DNA from: Phycisphaerales bacterium UBA5793
GTDB taxonomy: Bacteria > Planctomycetota > Phycisphaerae > Phycisphaerales > UBA5793
DNA: 64,000 nucleotides
NCBI GenBank assembly: GCA_002418285.1
Contig: DIDT01000051.1
Location: 72,424 to 136,423, forward strand
Direction of reading: 5' to 3'
Part shown: one piece after another, positions 27,173-35,870 of the stretch
Layout: every line of letters begins with the position of its first letter
How positions within the stretch are numbered: the stretch's first letter is position 1
Translations under genes and position numbers: made by a program
Notes under the pieces: generated by a model
Database searches by the model: none
What the model saw: only the letters and a program-made list of their open reading frames with translations
What the model was told of the DNA's origin: nothing

Positions 27173-28084
27173 TCAATTCACATCCGGCGGATCGTCATTT
27201 CGACCCGTGCCGGAGAAGAGCTTGTTTGTCGTGCCCTGTCCATTGAAGGCGATGGAGCCATCCGCGTTCTTGAGATAGCCCATTTCGGTAGCGCTCATTG
27301 ACGAGACGTGCCCATCGCAGAATGACACGTTCGCTTTACCGAGGTGCCGCTCGTCCGGACCCGAGCGATGTTCTCGACTGGATAGTCGTGTGTCGGCGAA
27401 GTCGCTCGTCGCGGTGAGGCGCGGCGGATCGAGCGCGTAGCCATGTCCGCCGCGCGCAAAGCCGCCGGGATCGCGACTGCCATCGGGTCGATTCTCGGTG
27501 CGCAGCGCGTCAGGCTTGCCAGCCGCCGTGCCGAGACAATCCGCCGCCATTACAGTCTGGGCAAACGCGATGCGCGACATCTGCACCGGATGGTTGATCG
27601 CCCCGCGACTCTCATCATCGCCCTTGAAGCGGGAATTGCCGAGGAACTGGTAGTTGTAGCCGTACGGGTAATTACGGGTGTTCGTCCACGTGGGCACCTG
27701 CGGGCAGAGGAACACGTCGTTGGTGACCGTCATGGTGTGCTCGTTGGCGGGATCGGGGCTTGGCTCCTGAAACGCGTAGAAACCTGCCGAGGCGCCCATC
27801 TGGGCGAACCAGCGCGGCCGATACTGGTTGCCATTGCCGATCCAGTACACGTTGCGAGATTCGTCTCCGTAGCGGCCGGCCTGCCCGGGCACGATCGCGC
27901 CGCGGTTGTCCGTGGCGTAGATCATCCATCCCAGGCCGACCTGGTGCATGCGCGAAGCGCAGACGCCGCTGCGTGAAGCAGCTCGGGCGCGGCCCAAGGC
28001 AGGCAGCAATAGCGCCAGCAACAGTCCGATGATGCTGATGACCACCAGTAGCTCAACGATGGTGAAAGCGCGACGTCTGTCCAT
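27173..28084 (-). CDS. prepilin-type protein with H-X9-DG motif
   Basis: A 303-residue type II pseudopilin-like protein. The basic leader MDRRRAF is followed by the processing and helix signature FTIVELLVVISIIGLLLALL, cleaved by prepilin peptidase before the phenylalanine. The C-terminal part has H-LGKANVSFC-DG, an exact H-X9-DG motif. Such proteins are numerous in Planctomycetes; the function of most is unknown, but processing by PilD and insertion into a secretion-like apparatus is expected. It is monocistronic here. Confidence 0.9.
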   Translation of the reverse strand: MDRRRAFTIVELLVVISIIGLLLALLLPALGRARAASRSGVCASRMHQVGLGWMIYATDNRGAIVPGQAGRYGDESRNVYWIGNGNQYRPRWFAQMGASAGFYAFQEPSPDPANEHTMTVTNDVFLCPQVPTWTNTRNYPYGYNYQFLGNSRFKGDDESRGAINHPVQMSRIAFAQTVMAADCLGTAAGKPDALRTENRPDGSRDPGGFARGGHGYALDPPRLTATSDFADTRLSSREHRSGPDERHLGKANVSFCDGHVSSMSATEMGYLKNADGSIAFNGQGTTNKLFSGTGRNDDPPDVN

Positions 28085-28131
28085 AGTGCCAGGATAATCC
28101 GCTAGTCCGTCAGAGTTGTTCCCGTGAATTC

Positions 28132-29115
28132 CTATCGGGCGGATGCCCGGGCGAGTCGATCGTTGATCGCCAGGCCCAGCCCATGTGTTGGAAACCGATC
28201 GGCGATGATCGCATCGAGATCAAGTGCATCAAGCCGCCGCATCGCCGCAAACAGATTCGAAGCGGCCTCCCGCAGATCGCCAGTCGGGGACAGCACTTCA
28301 ATCGAGGCGTACTTCGATCCAAGTGCGGGGGGAGCAAAGACTAGCCGTCCGCAGCGAGCGGCACTGATCTCGCCCAGATCCTCGTCGACAAAAAGGATGG
28401 GGGTGCGCGTCGCATAGTGGCGCTCCAGCATCCCCGGCGCCAGGGGGCGACGGCCCGACGCCGACTGCACGGGGAGCCTCGCGACGACGCCGATGACGGT
28501 TTCGACTTCCTCGATTGGTGTCGCACCCGGACGCAGCAATACCGGCTGGTCGCCCGCGAGCGAGATGATCGTTGACTCGATGCCGGCACTGCAGGGGCCA
28601 CCATCCAGAATGAAATCAACCACATCACCCAGCGATTGGCGAACATGCTCGGCGGTGGTCGGGCTGACACTTCCGAATCGATTGGCGCTCGGTGCTGCCA
28701 GCGGTGTGTCGCAGCGCGTCAGCAGTTCAAGGGCCATTGGATGGTCGGGAATTCGCAGGGCGACCGCCGGCAGTCCGGATGTGACGATGTCCGGAATGAC
28801 GTCCGAGCGCCGGGAGAGCACGAGGGTCAGCGGACCCGGCCAGAACCGTTCAGCCAACGCGGCGGCGCTCTCAGGCCACTGGGTGACGCAGTCGCGGGCG
28901 GCAGATTGTGTGGCAACGTGGACGATCAAAGGATCGAAACGGGGCCGCCCCTTTACCTCGAAAACGCGGGCTACGGCAAGCGGGTTGGTGGCGTCGGCGC
29001 CGAGGCCATACACCGTCTCGGTCGGAAATACGACAACCTCGCCGGCTGCAAGACGCTCAACGGCGCGAGCGATGCGATCGTCATTTGAGGTTGTGGGGCG
29101 GCGGGCAATGGGCAT
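28132..29115 (-). CDS. L-threonylcarbamoyladenylate synthase (Sua5/TsaC family)
   Basis: A 327-residue enzyme that makes threonylcarbamoyl-AMP from threonine, bicarbonate and ATP, the first step of t6A tRNA modification. The N-terminal YrdC domain has VVFPTETVYGLGADAT, KGRPRFDPLIVHV and SANRFGSVSPTTAEHV. A C-terminal Sua5 domain (from about residue 215) makes this the long Sua5 form rather than short TsaC. ATG 29115 fits the start MPIARRPTTSNDDRI. Confidence 0.93.
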   Translation of the reverse strand: MPIARRPTTSNDDRIARAVERLAAGEVVVFPTETVYGLGADATNPLAVARVFEVKGRPRFDPLIVHVATQSAARDCVTQWPESAAALAERFWPGPLTLVLSRRSDVIPDIVTSGLPAVALRIPDHPMALELLTRCDTPLAAPSANRFGSVSPTTAEHVRQSLGDVVDFILDGGPCSAGIESTIISLAGDQPVLLRPGATPIEEVETVIGVVARLPVQSASGRRPLAPGMLERHYATRTPILFVDEDLGEISAARCGRLVFAPPALGSKYASIEVLSPTGDLREAASNLFAAMRRLDALDLDAIIADRFPTHGLGLAINDRLARASAR

Positions 29116-29171
29116 TGAGTGCCAAAGATGGTAGACGTAACAGCATTTGATCGGGACAGAGTATGCAGCGC

Positions 29172-29203
29172 AAAAAGAACCTCACCCCCTTGCGGGGGTG
29201 AGG
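29172..29203 (-). terminator. intrinsic terminator, copy 1
   Basis: On the minus strand, stem CCTCACCCCC / GGGGGTGAGG with a GCAA loop, then TTCTTTTT. It ends the gene at 29250-30281. The same hairpin and the flanking GGGACAGAGTATGCAGCGC recur after the paralogue at 32868, and the hairpin also recurs after 31014. Confidence 0.88.
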
Positions 29204-29249
29204 CGGGTGATCTCAAGAGAGATCGGCAGATTCGATCAAGCCCCGTCGA

Positions 29250-30281
29250 TTACGGAAGCTGCTTGACGTTGCTCTTCGCGCACGGGCTGCCGCCATTGGT
29301 GACGAGGAGCTGCACATAGCCGCGGCAGGCGCCGGTCTGAACCGTTGCATTCACGCCGCCGGAACCGTTGCCGGTGCCGATGGTGGTGTAAAGCTGGAGT
29401 TGGTTCGTGCCGAGGCCGAGCTGGGTACCCTGGCAGGGGCCGCTGGGGATCGTGTAGGAACCGGTGTTGCGGGCGAAGACGATCGCCTGCTGCTTGTTGG
29501 GCTGAGCGCCGCTCCAGGTCAGACGGATCTGGCCGGGGCAGGTGCCGGTGATGTCGCAGGTGTAGCCACCGGTGCCAGTCGTGCCTTCGATCTTAAGGGA
29601 GCCCTCATAGGTCGTGCCGCCGCCGAGCGAACTGATGCTCGACCATTCCGTGCCGAGGCCGAAGCCGCCGCCCGGATTGCGCCATGTGCTCTCGCAGTCA
29701 CGACCGGCCGCGATGGTCTGGAACTGGAACTCCTGGCCGTCGCGGGCGAAGTTCGTCTTGGGCGTCACGCCGATCCAATAACTGCCGTTGATGCCTTGGA
29801 ACTGCGGCGTGCTGCTCGTATCAACCGAGATTTCCCACACGTTTGCGGCGGGGCTGAACAGCACGCACGGCAGCGTGAGCTGCGGCGGCAGATTGCTCGT
29901 GTTGGGCAGGCACGAGGTCTTGGGATAGATCTGCACGTTCGCCGTGGTGATGTTGAGGGGATCGAACAGGTCGGTTCCGTTCGCCCCTCGGGTCATGTAC
30001 ACGGTGATCTTGGACACGTTCCAAGTGGCGCCGCCGGTCGTGACGTCCGCGACCTGGAACGAGTCGTAGGTCGGGAAGTCGTCGAACACCTGGTTCACGT
30101 ACGCGCCGGCAGACACGTTGTAATCGCTCTGGTCCCAGAGGATCGCCGCGGGTGACACCGTTTCACCGGACGACACGTGCGGCACGCCGCCGATTGGTCC
30201 AGTGAAGGCCTGAGGGGCCTGACCCAAAGCGATCGTGGCGGCCGCAAGCACTACTGAACTTCCAACGATACTCCGAATCAT
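29250..30281 (-). CDS. secreted protein with shared C-terminal module (paralogue B)
   Basis: A 343-residue exported protein. Start at ATG 30281 with GGAGATT upstream, giving a signal peptide that ends near ALGQA. The body (to about 235) is a beta-rich domain with WDQSDYNVSAGAYVNQVFDD and an SVDTSSTPQFQGINGSYWIG segment. It is about as long as, and very similar to, the product at 31014. The last ~105 residues are the recurring module: TGTCPGQIRLTWSGAQPNKQ, ARNTGSYTIPSGPCQGTQLG, GACRGYVQLLV and CAKSNVKQLP. Paired cysteines suggest a disulfide-stabilised module. Function unknown. Confidence 0.83.
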   Translation of the reverse strand: MIRSIVGSSVVLAAATIALGQAPQAFTGPIGGVPHVSSGETVSPAAILWDQSDYNVSAGAYVNQVFDDFPTYDSFQVADVTTGGATWNVSKITVYMTRGANGTDLFDPLNITTANVQIYPKTSCLPNTSNLPPQLTLPCVLFSPAANVWEISVDTSSTPQFQGINGSYWIGVTPKTNFARDGQEFQFQTIAAGRDCESTWRNPGGGFGLGTEWSSISSLGGGTTYEGSLKIEGTTGTGGYTCDITGTCPGQIRLTWSGAQPNKQQAIVFARNTGSYTIPSGPCQGTQLGLGTNQLQLYTTIGTGNGSGGVNATVQTGACRGYVQLLVTNGGSPCAKSNVKQLP

Positions 30282-30935
30282 CTCTGAATCTCCTATTGGG
30301 TGGTGGGCACCACCCGACGCACTCGATCTCGACTTGCGCTCCGTGAACATCACGTCGTCGCGTCAGATCGCAGGACACTTGATCAGGCGGAAGGTTCCTC
30401 AAGAAACGGAAGCGCTCGGTCGCCGCTCTCCGTGGGATTCAATGATCGGGCAGGTGGCACCGGATGGGAGGCTGGTTCGGTGGACCTGCTCGTACCGGAG
30501 ATCACTCTGCAGTTTCCTAGCGGCTCCCATTTTGCCGGAATCAACCGGTCGTAGCGATAGAGTGTAATTCAAACTCCGATCGCGCCAAGTCGAAAAGCAC
30601 GCAATTCTTGAAGATCAGGCAGATTCCTTTGCCGAACTACTCGGGGGATCTGGGCAAGGGCTGGTGGACCACCCTGCCCCGCTTGCTGCCGGTCAATCTC
30701 CTCCACCGTGCCTGGACCATTCGTGCTGTCAGCGGTCAACCCTTCCTTTCGAGCACTGGGACCGCTTTGTGCCCGTTGGTGGCGTGACATCCCCCCGTAG
30801 GGGGAGTTATTCGGCGCGAGTGCCATCCGCCCTCCCCCCGGTGCGATCGTCGTCGGCTTTCTGCAGATTGGCAACAGGCTGGGGTGGGCTGACGCTGATC
30901 AACGCGGGGCCGAACCGCTGCTTGTGATGAAGGCC
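30282..30935. other. intergenic region upstream of paralogue B
   Basis: About 650 bp with no convincing gene on either strand. It should contain the promoter and leader of the 29250-30281 gene; the segment nearest that start resembles the corresponding position upstream of the 31014 gene (GATCTCG and GTGAAC stretches). No RNA gene, repeat or operator was recognised. Confidence 0.6.
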
Positions 30936-30967
30936 AAAAAGAACCTCACCCCCTTCCGGGGGTGAGG
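30936..30967 (-). terminator. intrinsic terminator, copy 2
   Basis: Minus-strand stem CCTCACCCCC / GGGGGTGAGG with a GGAA loop, then TTCTTTTT. It ends the 31014-32045 gene and differs from copy 1 mainly in the loop. Confidence 0.88.
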
Positions 30968-31013
30968 CAGGTGATCTCAGAAGAGATCTGTCAGACTCTC
31001 TGTGAGAACCAGA

Positions 31014-32045
31014 TTACGGGAGCTGATCCACGTTGCTGGCTTCGCAGGGATTGGCGATGGTGACGAGCTGGAGGTAGCCGCCACACGCGCCGCTGCTGGC
31101 GTTGCCGCCCACCTGACCGGAACCGTTGCCGGTGCTGACGGTGTTGACGACGCGAAGGTTCCGGGTACCCAAGCCCAGGCGCGTGCCCTGGCAGGGGCCG
31201 CTGGGGACAACGTAGCTGCCGGTGTTGGCCGCGAAGACGATCGCCTGCTGCTTGTTAGGCTGAGCGCCATCCCACACGACCTGGACGGTACCGGGGCAGT
31301 TGCCACCGACGGACAGGGTGTAGCCGCCGCCGCCGGCGGTACCCTCGAGCTTGATCGCGCCGTCATAGGTCGTGCCGCCGCCGATGGTGGTGCTGATCAT
31401 GTTCCACTCGGTGCCGAAGCCGAACGCGCCACCGGGATTGCGCCAGGTGCTCTCGCAGTTCTGGCGGGCTGAAACCGTCTGGAATTGGAACTCCTGTCCA
31501 TCACGAGCGAAGGTCGTGACCGGCGTAACGCCGATCCAGTATTCGCCGTTGATGCCCTGGAACTCCGCCGTGCCGCTCGTGTCGACCGAAATTTCCCAGA
31601 CGTTCGAGGCAGGGCTGAACAGCGTGCAGGGAAGCGTGAGTTGCGGCGGCAGATCGTTCGACCCGGGCAGACAGGAGGTCTGGGAATAAATCTGCACGTT
31701 TGCCGTGGTGATGTTCGCGGGATCAAACAGGTCCGTTGAGTTTGCCCCTCGAGTGAAGTACACCGTCACCTTGGACACGTTCCAGGAAGCGCCGCCGGTG
31801 GTGACGTCACACACCTGAAAGCTGGACGAAGTTGGGAAGTCGTCGAAGACCTGGTTCACGAAGGCACCGGCGGCCACGTCGTAATCGCTCTGGTCCCAGA
31901 GGACGGCCGCAGGCGACACCGTACCGCCGGATGACGCGTGGGGCACGCCCCCGATCGGTGCCGTGAAGGCCTGAGGGGCCTGACCCAATGCGACGCTGGC
32001 CGCCGCGAGCACTGCTGAACTACCAAAAATATTCCGAATCATCAT
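31014..32045 (-). CDS. secreted protein with shared C-terminal module (paralogue C)
   Basis: A 343-residue paralogue of the 29250-30281 product over its whole length. GGAGGAGATTCAGAG precedes two consecutive ATG codons (32045 and 32042). The signal peptide ends near ALGQA. The shared body includes WDQSDYDVAAGAFVNQVFDD. The C-terminal module reads VGGNCPGTVQVVWDGAQPNK, ANTGSYVVPSGPCQGTRLGL and NPCEASNVDQLP and is the more diverged of the three tandem copies. Role unknown; a surface protein is likely. Confidence 0.83.
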   Translation of the reverse strand: MMIRNIFGSSAVLAAASVALGQAPQAFTAPIGGVPHASSGGTVSPAAVLWDQSDYDVAAGAFVNQVFDDFPTSSSFQVCDVTTGGASWNVSKVTVYFTRGANSTDLFDPANITTANVQIYSQTSCLPGSNDLPPQLTLPCTLFSPASNVWEISVDTSGTAEFQGINGEYWIGVTPVTTFARDGQEFQFQTVSARQNCESTWRNPGGAFGFGTEWNMISTTIGGGTTYDGAIKLEGTAGGGGYTLSVGGNCPGTVQVVWDGAQPNKQQAIVFAANTGSYVVPSGPCQGTRLGLGTRNLRVVNTVSTGNGSGQVGGNASSGACGGYLQLVTIANPCEASNVDQLP

Positions 32046-32791
32046 CTCTGAATCTCCTCCCGGGTGGCGAACGCCGCCACCCTGCACAATCGATCTCGTC
32101 CTAGCGAATCGTGAACGCCACGATGTCGCTTCAGACATTGAAACTTCTTTGAATCGACCCTCGCTCGAAAAACGGCACTTTCCCTCGCCAATCTCAACTT
32201 GTGGACTGGCGGCACCTGTTGGGCGGCTGTTGCAGTGGTCCCCCCGTCGCTGGAGAGCGCCACGCAGGCGCTACTGCTGCCAGCCACAGGAATATACCAA
32301 CGAAACACTACCAGTGTACTTCAGACTCGGGCTGCGGCAAGTCGAATCTGTCTGATTTTCTGGAGAAATGGCCGGGTTTGCTGTTAGCATGATGTTCGGT
32401 TTATTCGTCATTCTACTATGAACTAGTCTGCCGGCGCCGACCGGCACAGGCGAATCGTCCCGGCACTCGCTCTGGCCTTTCGGGTTCGGCGTGTCGATCC
32501 CGATCAGGGGCCAAACTCCGCCTGGCCCACCGTTTGTCGGGATCAGGACACCCGGGCCGACCACTCGTAGAGCGAGAGCACAGGAGCGCCGCGGATGGCC
32601 TCCCAATTTCACCTGTTGATCCCCGCGGGCTCGCTCTCGTTCCCTTGACCGTCGCTCTTGTCTGCGGCAAGCCTCCGGCGATGCCCCCGGATCCAGCCGT
32701 GGCGCCAGCCACAAATGCCCAATCCCCCGCGCTGCCCAATCTTAGAGATAGCGGGACGCTGCTGCATCGGGTCGGGACAGAGTACGCAGCG
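32046..32791. other. intergenic region upstream of paralogue C
   Basis: About 750 bp in which I see no supported gene. The part next to the 31014-32045 start should hold its promoter and leader. Near the far end, GGGACAGAGTACGCAGCGC (32773-32791) repeats the sequence just before the terminator at 29172. A weak GATCCCGA / TCGGGATC inverted repeat near 32496-32544 is not convincing. Confidence 0.55.
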
Positions 32792-32824
32792 CAAAAAAGA
32801 ACCTCACCCCATCGCAGGGGTGAG
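32792..32824 (-). terminator. intrinsic terminator, copy 3
   Basis: Minus-strand stem CCTCACCCC / GGGGTGAGG, then TTCTTTTTT. It ends the 32868-33860 gene and shares the flanking GCAGCGCAAAAA with copy 1. Confidence 0.86.
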
Positions 32825-32867
32825 GCCGGTGATCTCACCTGAGATTGAATCGTTCAGGTAATGCAGA

Positions 32868-33860
32868 CTACGGGAGCTGCTTGACGTTGCTCGTTGCACA
32901 GGGGGATCCGAATATCGTCACGAGCTGGACGTAGCCGCGGCAGGCACCGGACTGAACAGTTGCGCTTACGCCGCCGGAGCCGTTGCCGGTGCCGATGGTG
33001 GTGTAAAGCTGGAGTTGATTCGTTCCGAGGCCGAGGCGGGTACCAGCGCAGGGGCCGCCGGGAACGGTGAACGAACCGGTATTGCGGGCGAAGACGACCG
33101 CCTGCTGCTTGTTGGGCTGAGCGCCGCTCCAGGTCAGACGGATCTGGCCTGGGCAGGTCCCGGTGATGTCGAGCGCGTAGCCGCTGCTGCCGCCGCGCGA
33201 AGCGCGAACGGCGAAGTTGGTCGGGTAGCCGATGCTGGTCATTTCATAGAGGTCGTTATTGAGCGGGTCACCGGGGTTGTTTGGGTTGAACGTGCCGCCA
33301 CGGCCGATGTAATTGCCAAAGACGTAGGCGCGACCGGCGATGATGTTGCCGGAGTTCTGGTCCATGGGGGCCACGTACTGCCCGGCACTGTGGGTGATCC
33401 AGGCGCCGATGAAGAATCGACCGGTCACGGGCTGGCCGGGGGAGATCGCAACGGTCTGGTAGGTGTCCGTGTCGATGTTCTGCACGGTGGTGTCAACGCG
33501 CTTGAGCAGCACGGAGTCAGCGGGGTTGCCGTCGCCATTGGGGTCGGACCAGATGCCGACGGAGACGGGTGAACCGTCGCCGTTACCGTAGCCAGGCGCC
33601 AGCGCCGAACCGTTGATGATGCGGATTTCGGTGATGGTGTCGCTACCGCCGATGGCGTCGAACCACTGTATCCACGCCATGGTGCCGCCGGCGTTCCAGC
33701 CGAGCAGGTTTTCGGTGGAGCCGTCGTCCCACATGTACTCGTCCTGAGCGATGATGGCGTTGTTTCCACTGGTGGACGGGGCGACGGAGGAGATCTGCGC
33801 CTGGGTCGCGGAAACGCACAGCCCGGCAACGAGAATTGCGAGATCCTGGTACTTCTTCAT
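32868..33860 (-). CDS. secreted protein with shared C-terminal module (D), different body
   Basis: A 330-residue exported protein with signal MKKYQDLAILVAGLCVSATQ and a mature start near QAQ. Its body (about residues 22-225) is unlike B and C: DEYMWDDGSTENLLGWNAGG, IRIINGSALAPGYGNGDG, GIWSDPNGDGNP and RFFIGAWITHSA suggest a beta-sandwich often seen in secreted proteins. The last ~105 residues are nearly the same as in paralogue B (TGTCPGQIRLTWSGAQPNKQ, LGLGTNQLQLYTTIGTGNGS, CATSNVKQLP) and closer to it than C is. This indicates module exchange between neighbours. Function unknown. Confidence 0.83.
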   Translation of the reverse strand: MKKYQDLAILVAGLCVSATQAQISSVAPSTSGNNAIIAQDEYMWDDGSTENLLGWNAGGTMAWIQWFDAIGGSDTITEIRIINGSALAPGYGNGDGSPVSVGIWSDPNGDGNPADSVLLKRVDTTVQNIDTDTYQTVAISPGQPVTGRFFIGAWITHSAGQYVAPMDQNSGNIIAGRAYVFGNYIGRGGTFNPNNPGDPLNNDLYEMTSIGYPTNFAVRASRGGSSGYALDITGTCPGQIRLTWSGAQPNKQQAVVFARNTGSFTVPGGPCAGTRLGLGTNQLQLYTTIGTGNGSGGVSATVQSGACRGYVQLVTIFGSPCATSNVKQLP

Positions 33861-34389
33861 GGCTACTCTCCCATCGAACGCATGAACATCTGCCCACCCC
33901 CATCATGAACATCATGACCGATTCGTTTGCGCGGGTATGCAAGCAACGATCGCGGGTTGCCTTTCGACGATCCGGACACACGTACGGTGCTAGATCGGAA
34001 AGCCCCCACTCCGGGTTCCCGGCTTGGTCGAAACTCAATCGTCCGGCCATGTTCACACCGAAAACGCGAAACACTTGAACAGGCGAGGACTTCCTCCCAA
34101 ACTCGCCCTGAGGCAAAGGAATCGCTCCATCGGTCGGAGCGCAATAATCGTACTTCAGAACCGGACCATTGCAAGCAAGAATCAGCTCCGGTGGAAGTGA
34201 ATCTCCGAAGTTCGGATTCTCAGGACAACAATTGACTCTTCCGCTGACTCTTCCGCGACCCCCAACGGGGTGGATGCCGTACGGAAGTTCGCATGTCCCT
34301 TCGGAACCGACTTCGCAGCCTATCGTTTCTCACCCAGTCGCGAGCGCAAGTGCCGCGCTACGCCTAGCCGATTTGTCAGGAGCCAAAGG
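33861..34389. other. intergenic region between divergent secreted-protein genes
   Basis: About 530 bp without a supported gene, between the divergent starts of the 32868-33860 gene and the metallopeptidase gene at 34390. It should hold both promoters. A perfect 12-bp tandem repeat (TGACTCTTCCGC twice, 34233-34256) lies about 135 bp before the 34390 start. No RNA gene was recognised. Confidence 0.6.
34233..34256 (+). repeat. 12-bp direct tandem repeat
   Basis: TGACTCTTCCGC occurs twice in immediate succession upstream of the exported metallopeptidase gene. It may be a chance duplication or a paired protein-binding site. Confidence 0.7.
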
Positions 34390-35859
34390 ATGATCAGCCA
34401 GTTCGCGCCGTCTCTCCGATTCCCAATCCGGCTCGCCATGACGGCTGCGTTGGTCGCGGCCACCATGACCAGCACCGAGTGGGCGGCCTCGGCAGCGACG
34501 AGGTATGGCCCGCCGGCGGACGCGTCGACAACTCCGGACCTTCCGGACCTGACCGACATCGAGGCGCAGCTGACAGAACTGCGGGGCCTGAAATTCCTCA
34601 AGGCGGTGCCCGCCGAGCACCAGTCTCTGGAGGATTGGGGCAAGTACCTTGACAAGGAACTCGACACCATGTTTCCGCCGGACAAGGTCGACGGGTTCAT
34701 GGCGGGACTCGTTCGGTTGGGGATGCTCAAGCATCCCATCGATCTGGGAAAGGAGTTCAAGAACGCCCTGCTCAGTCAGGCCGGCGCCTACTACGACCCG
34801 CCGTCAGGGAAGTTCTACTACCTCATGACCGACATGGCGCCGCAGTTCCTTGAAACCGTGGCCGCGCACGAGCTGGTTCACGCCCTGCAGGACCAGCACT
34901 TTCATCTCGGCAAGCTGCTCGAACACCTGGAAGCGGAGGAGGCCGAGGATGTCCGCAATGACGATGAAGTGCTCGCCGTGCGCTTCCTGGTCGAAGGCGA
35001 AGCGACGTATGTGCAGACGCTCTGGCAGATGAAGACGATGATGAACTCCGATCTCGCTGCGAATCCGCAGCTTGAGACCATGACCTTTCAGATGCAGGCG
35101 AATCTCGATGCAGACACGATCATCAAGATGAGCAAGCAGATCGATGCCGCCGCGATGGGCCTCAAAGATGGTGACATCGCCAAGGCGATCGAGGCCATGG
35201 ACACCATCCCGCCCTACATCCTGCATCCGCTGCTCGCCGCGTATCTCAAGGGCGCCTACTTCGTCATGTCGCTGCGGCACGCCGGTGGCTGGGAAACCGT
35301 GGCCGAGGCGTACCAGCACCTCCCCGCGACGAGCGAGCAGGTGATGCACCCGGACAAGTTCATCAAGGAGCGGGATAACCCCACGCCGATGACGCTGCCG
35401 GCGATGGACTACATGAAAGCGAAGGGCTGGAAACAGATCGATTCAGCGATGCACGGCGAGTTCTACCTCGGCCTGCTTCTGAGCAACTTCGGCTGCCCTT
35501 CGCCTCGCGCTGCCAGAGCGAGCGCCGGCTGGGATGGCGATCTCTATCGCGCGTATCAGCGCGAGGATGGCCGCGTCATGTTTGTCCTGGCGACGACGTG
35601 GGACACCGAGGAGGATGCGCAGGAGTTTTACAAGGCCTACCAGTCAGTTCTAAGAACCAAGTGCAGTTTGCCCGACCCGGTGTCGGAATACTCCACCAAA
35701 GATGGCGAAACCCTCTACCCATCCGGCGCCGAAGCGGACGACGCCGGCCGACTTGCCCTGCGAGGCAGAGAAGTATTTGTGGTTGAAGGTGCGCCCGCTG
35801 AACTGGCAACCCGCATCATGACCGATCTCAAGGCGCTCGACCTCAAGCACGTGGACTGA
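34390..35859 (+). CDS. exported zinc metallopeptidase-like protein
   Basis: A 489-residue protein. ATG 34390 is preceded by AGGAG at 7-8 nt. The N-terminus has a basic region and a hydrophobic segment ending near AASA (residue ~35), a signal peptide. The zinc motif HELVH is at residues 160-164 within AAHELVHALQDQHFHLGK, and a downstream EGEAT (Glu 202) is placed like the third ligand of gluzincins. The rest is helical with no recognised domain. HExxH proteins with HALQDQ are common but mostly uncharacterised in Planctomycetes and myxobacteria; a periplasmic or secreted peptidase is likely, substrate unknown. Confidence 0.82.
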   Translation: MISQFAPSLRFPIRLAMTAALVAATMTSTEWAASAATRYGPPADASTTPDLPDLTDIEAQLTELRGLKFLKAVPAEHQSLEDWGKYLDKELDTMFPPDKVDGFMAGLVRLGMLKHPIDLGKEFKNALLSQAGAYYDPPSGKFYYLMTDMAPQFLETVAAHELVHALQDQHFHLGKLLEHLEAEEAEDVRNDDEVLAVRFLVEGEATYVQTLWQMKTMMNSDLAANPQLETMTFQMQANLDADTIIKMSKQIDAAAMGLKDGDIAKAIEAMDTIPPYILHPLLAAYLKGAYFVMSLRHAGGWETVAEAYQHLPATSEQVMHPDKFIKERDNPTPMTLPAMDYMKAKGWKQIDSAMHGEFYLGLLLSNFGCPSPRAARASAGWDGDLYRAYQREDGRVMFVLATTWDTEEDAQEFYKAYQSVLRTKCSLPDPVSEYSTKDGETLYPSGAEADDAGRLALRGREVFVVEGAPAELATRIMTDLKALDLKHVD

Positions 35860-35870
35860 CCTGCAGCAGC

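Noticed and set aside
32496..32544. Inverted repeat GATCCCGA / TCGGGATC with a 33-nt loop
   Set aside because: Short arms and a long loop in GC-rich DNA; likely chance, and no U-run or nearby gene end supports a terminator.
29172..32824. The three CCTCACCCCC hairpins considered as a CRISPR-like or REP-type repeat array
   Set aside because: They are about 1.8 kb apart, each lies just after a stop codon and each is followed by a T-run on the minus strand, so they are terminators duplicated with the genes.
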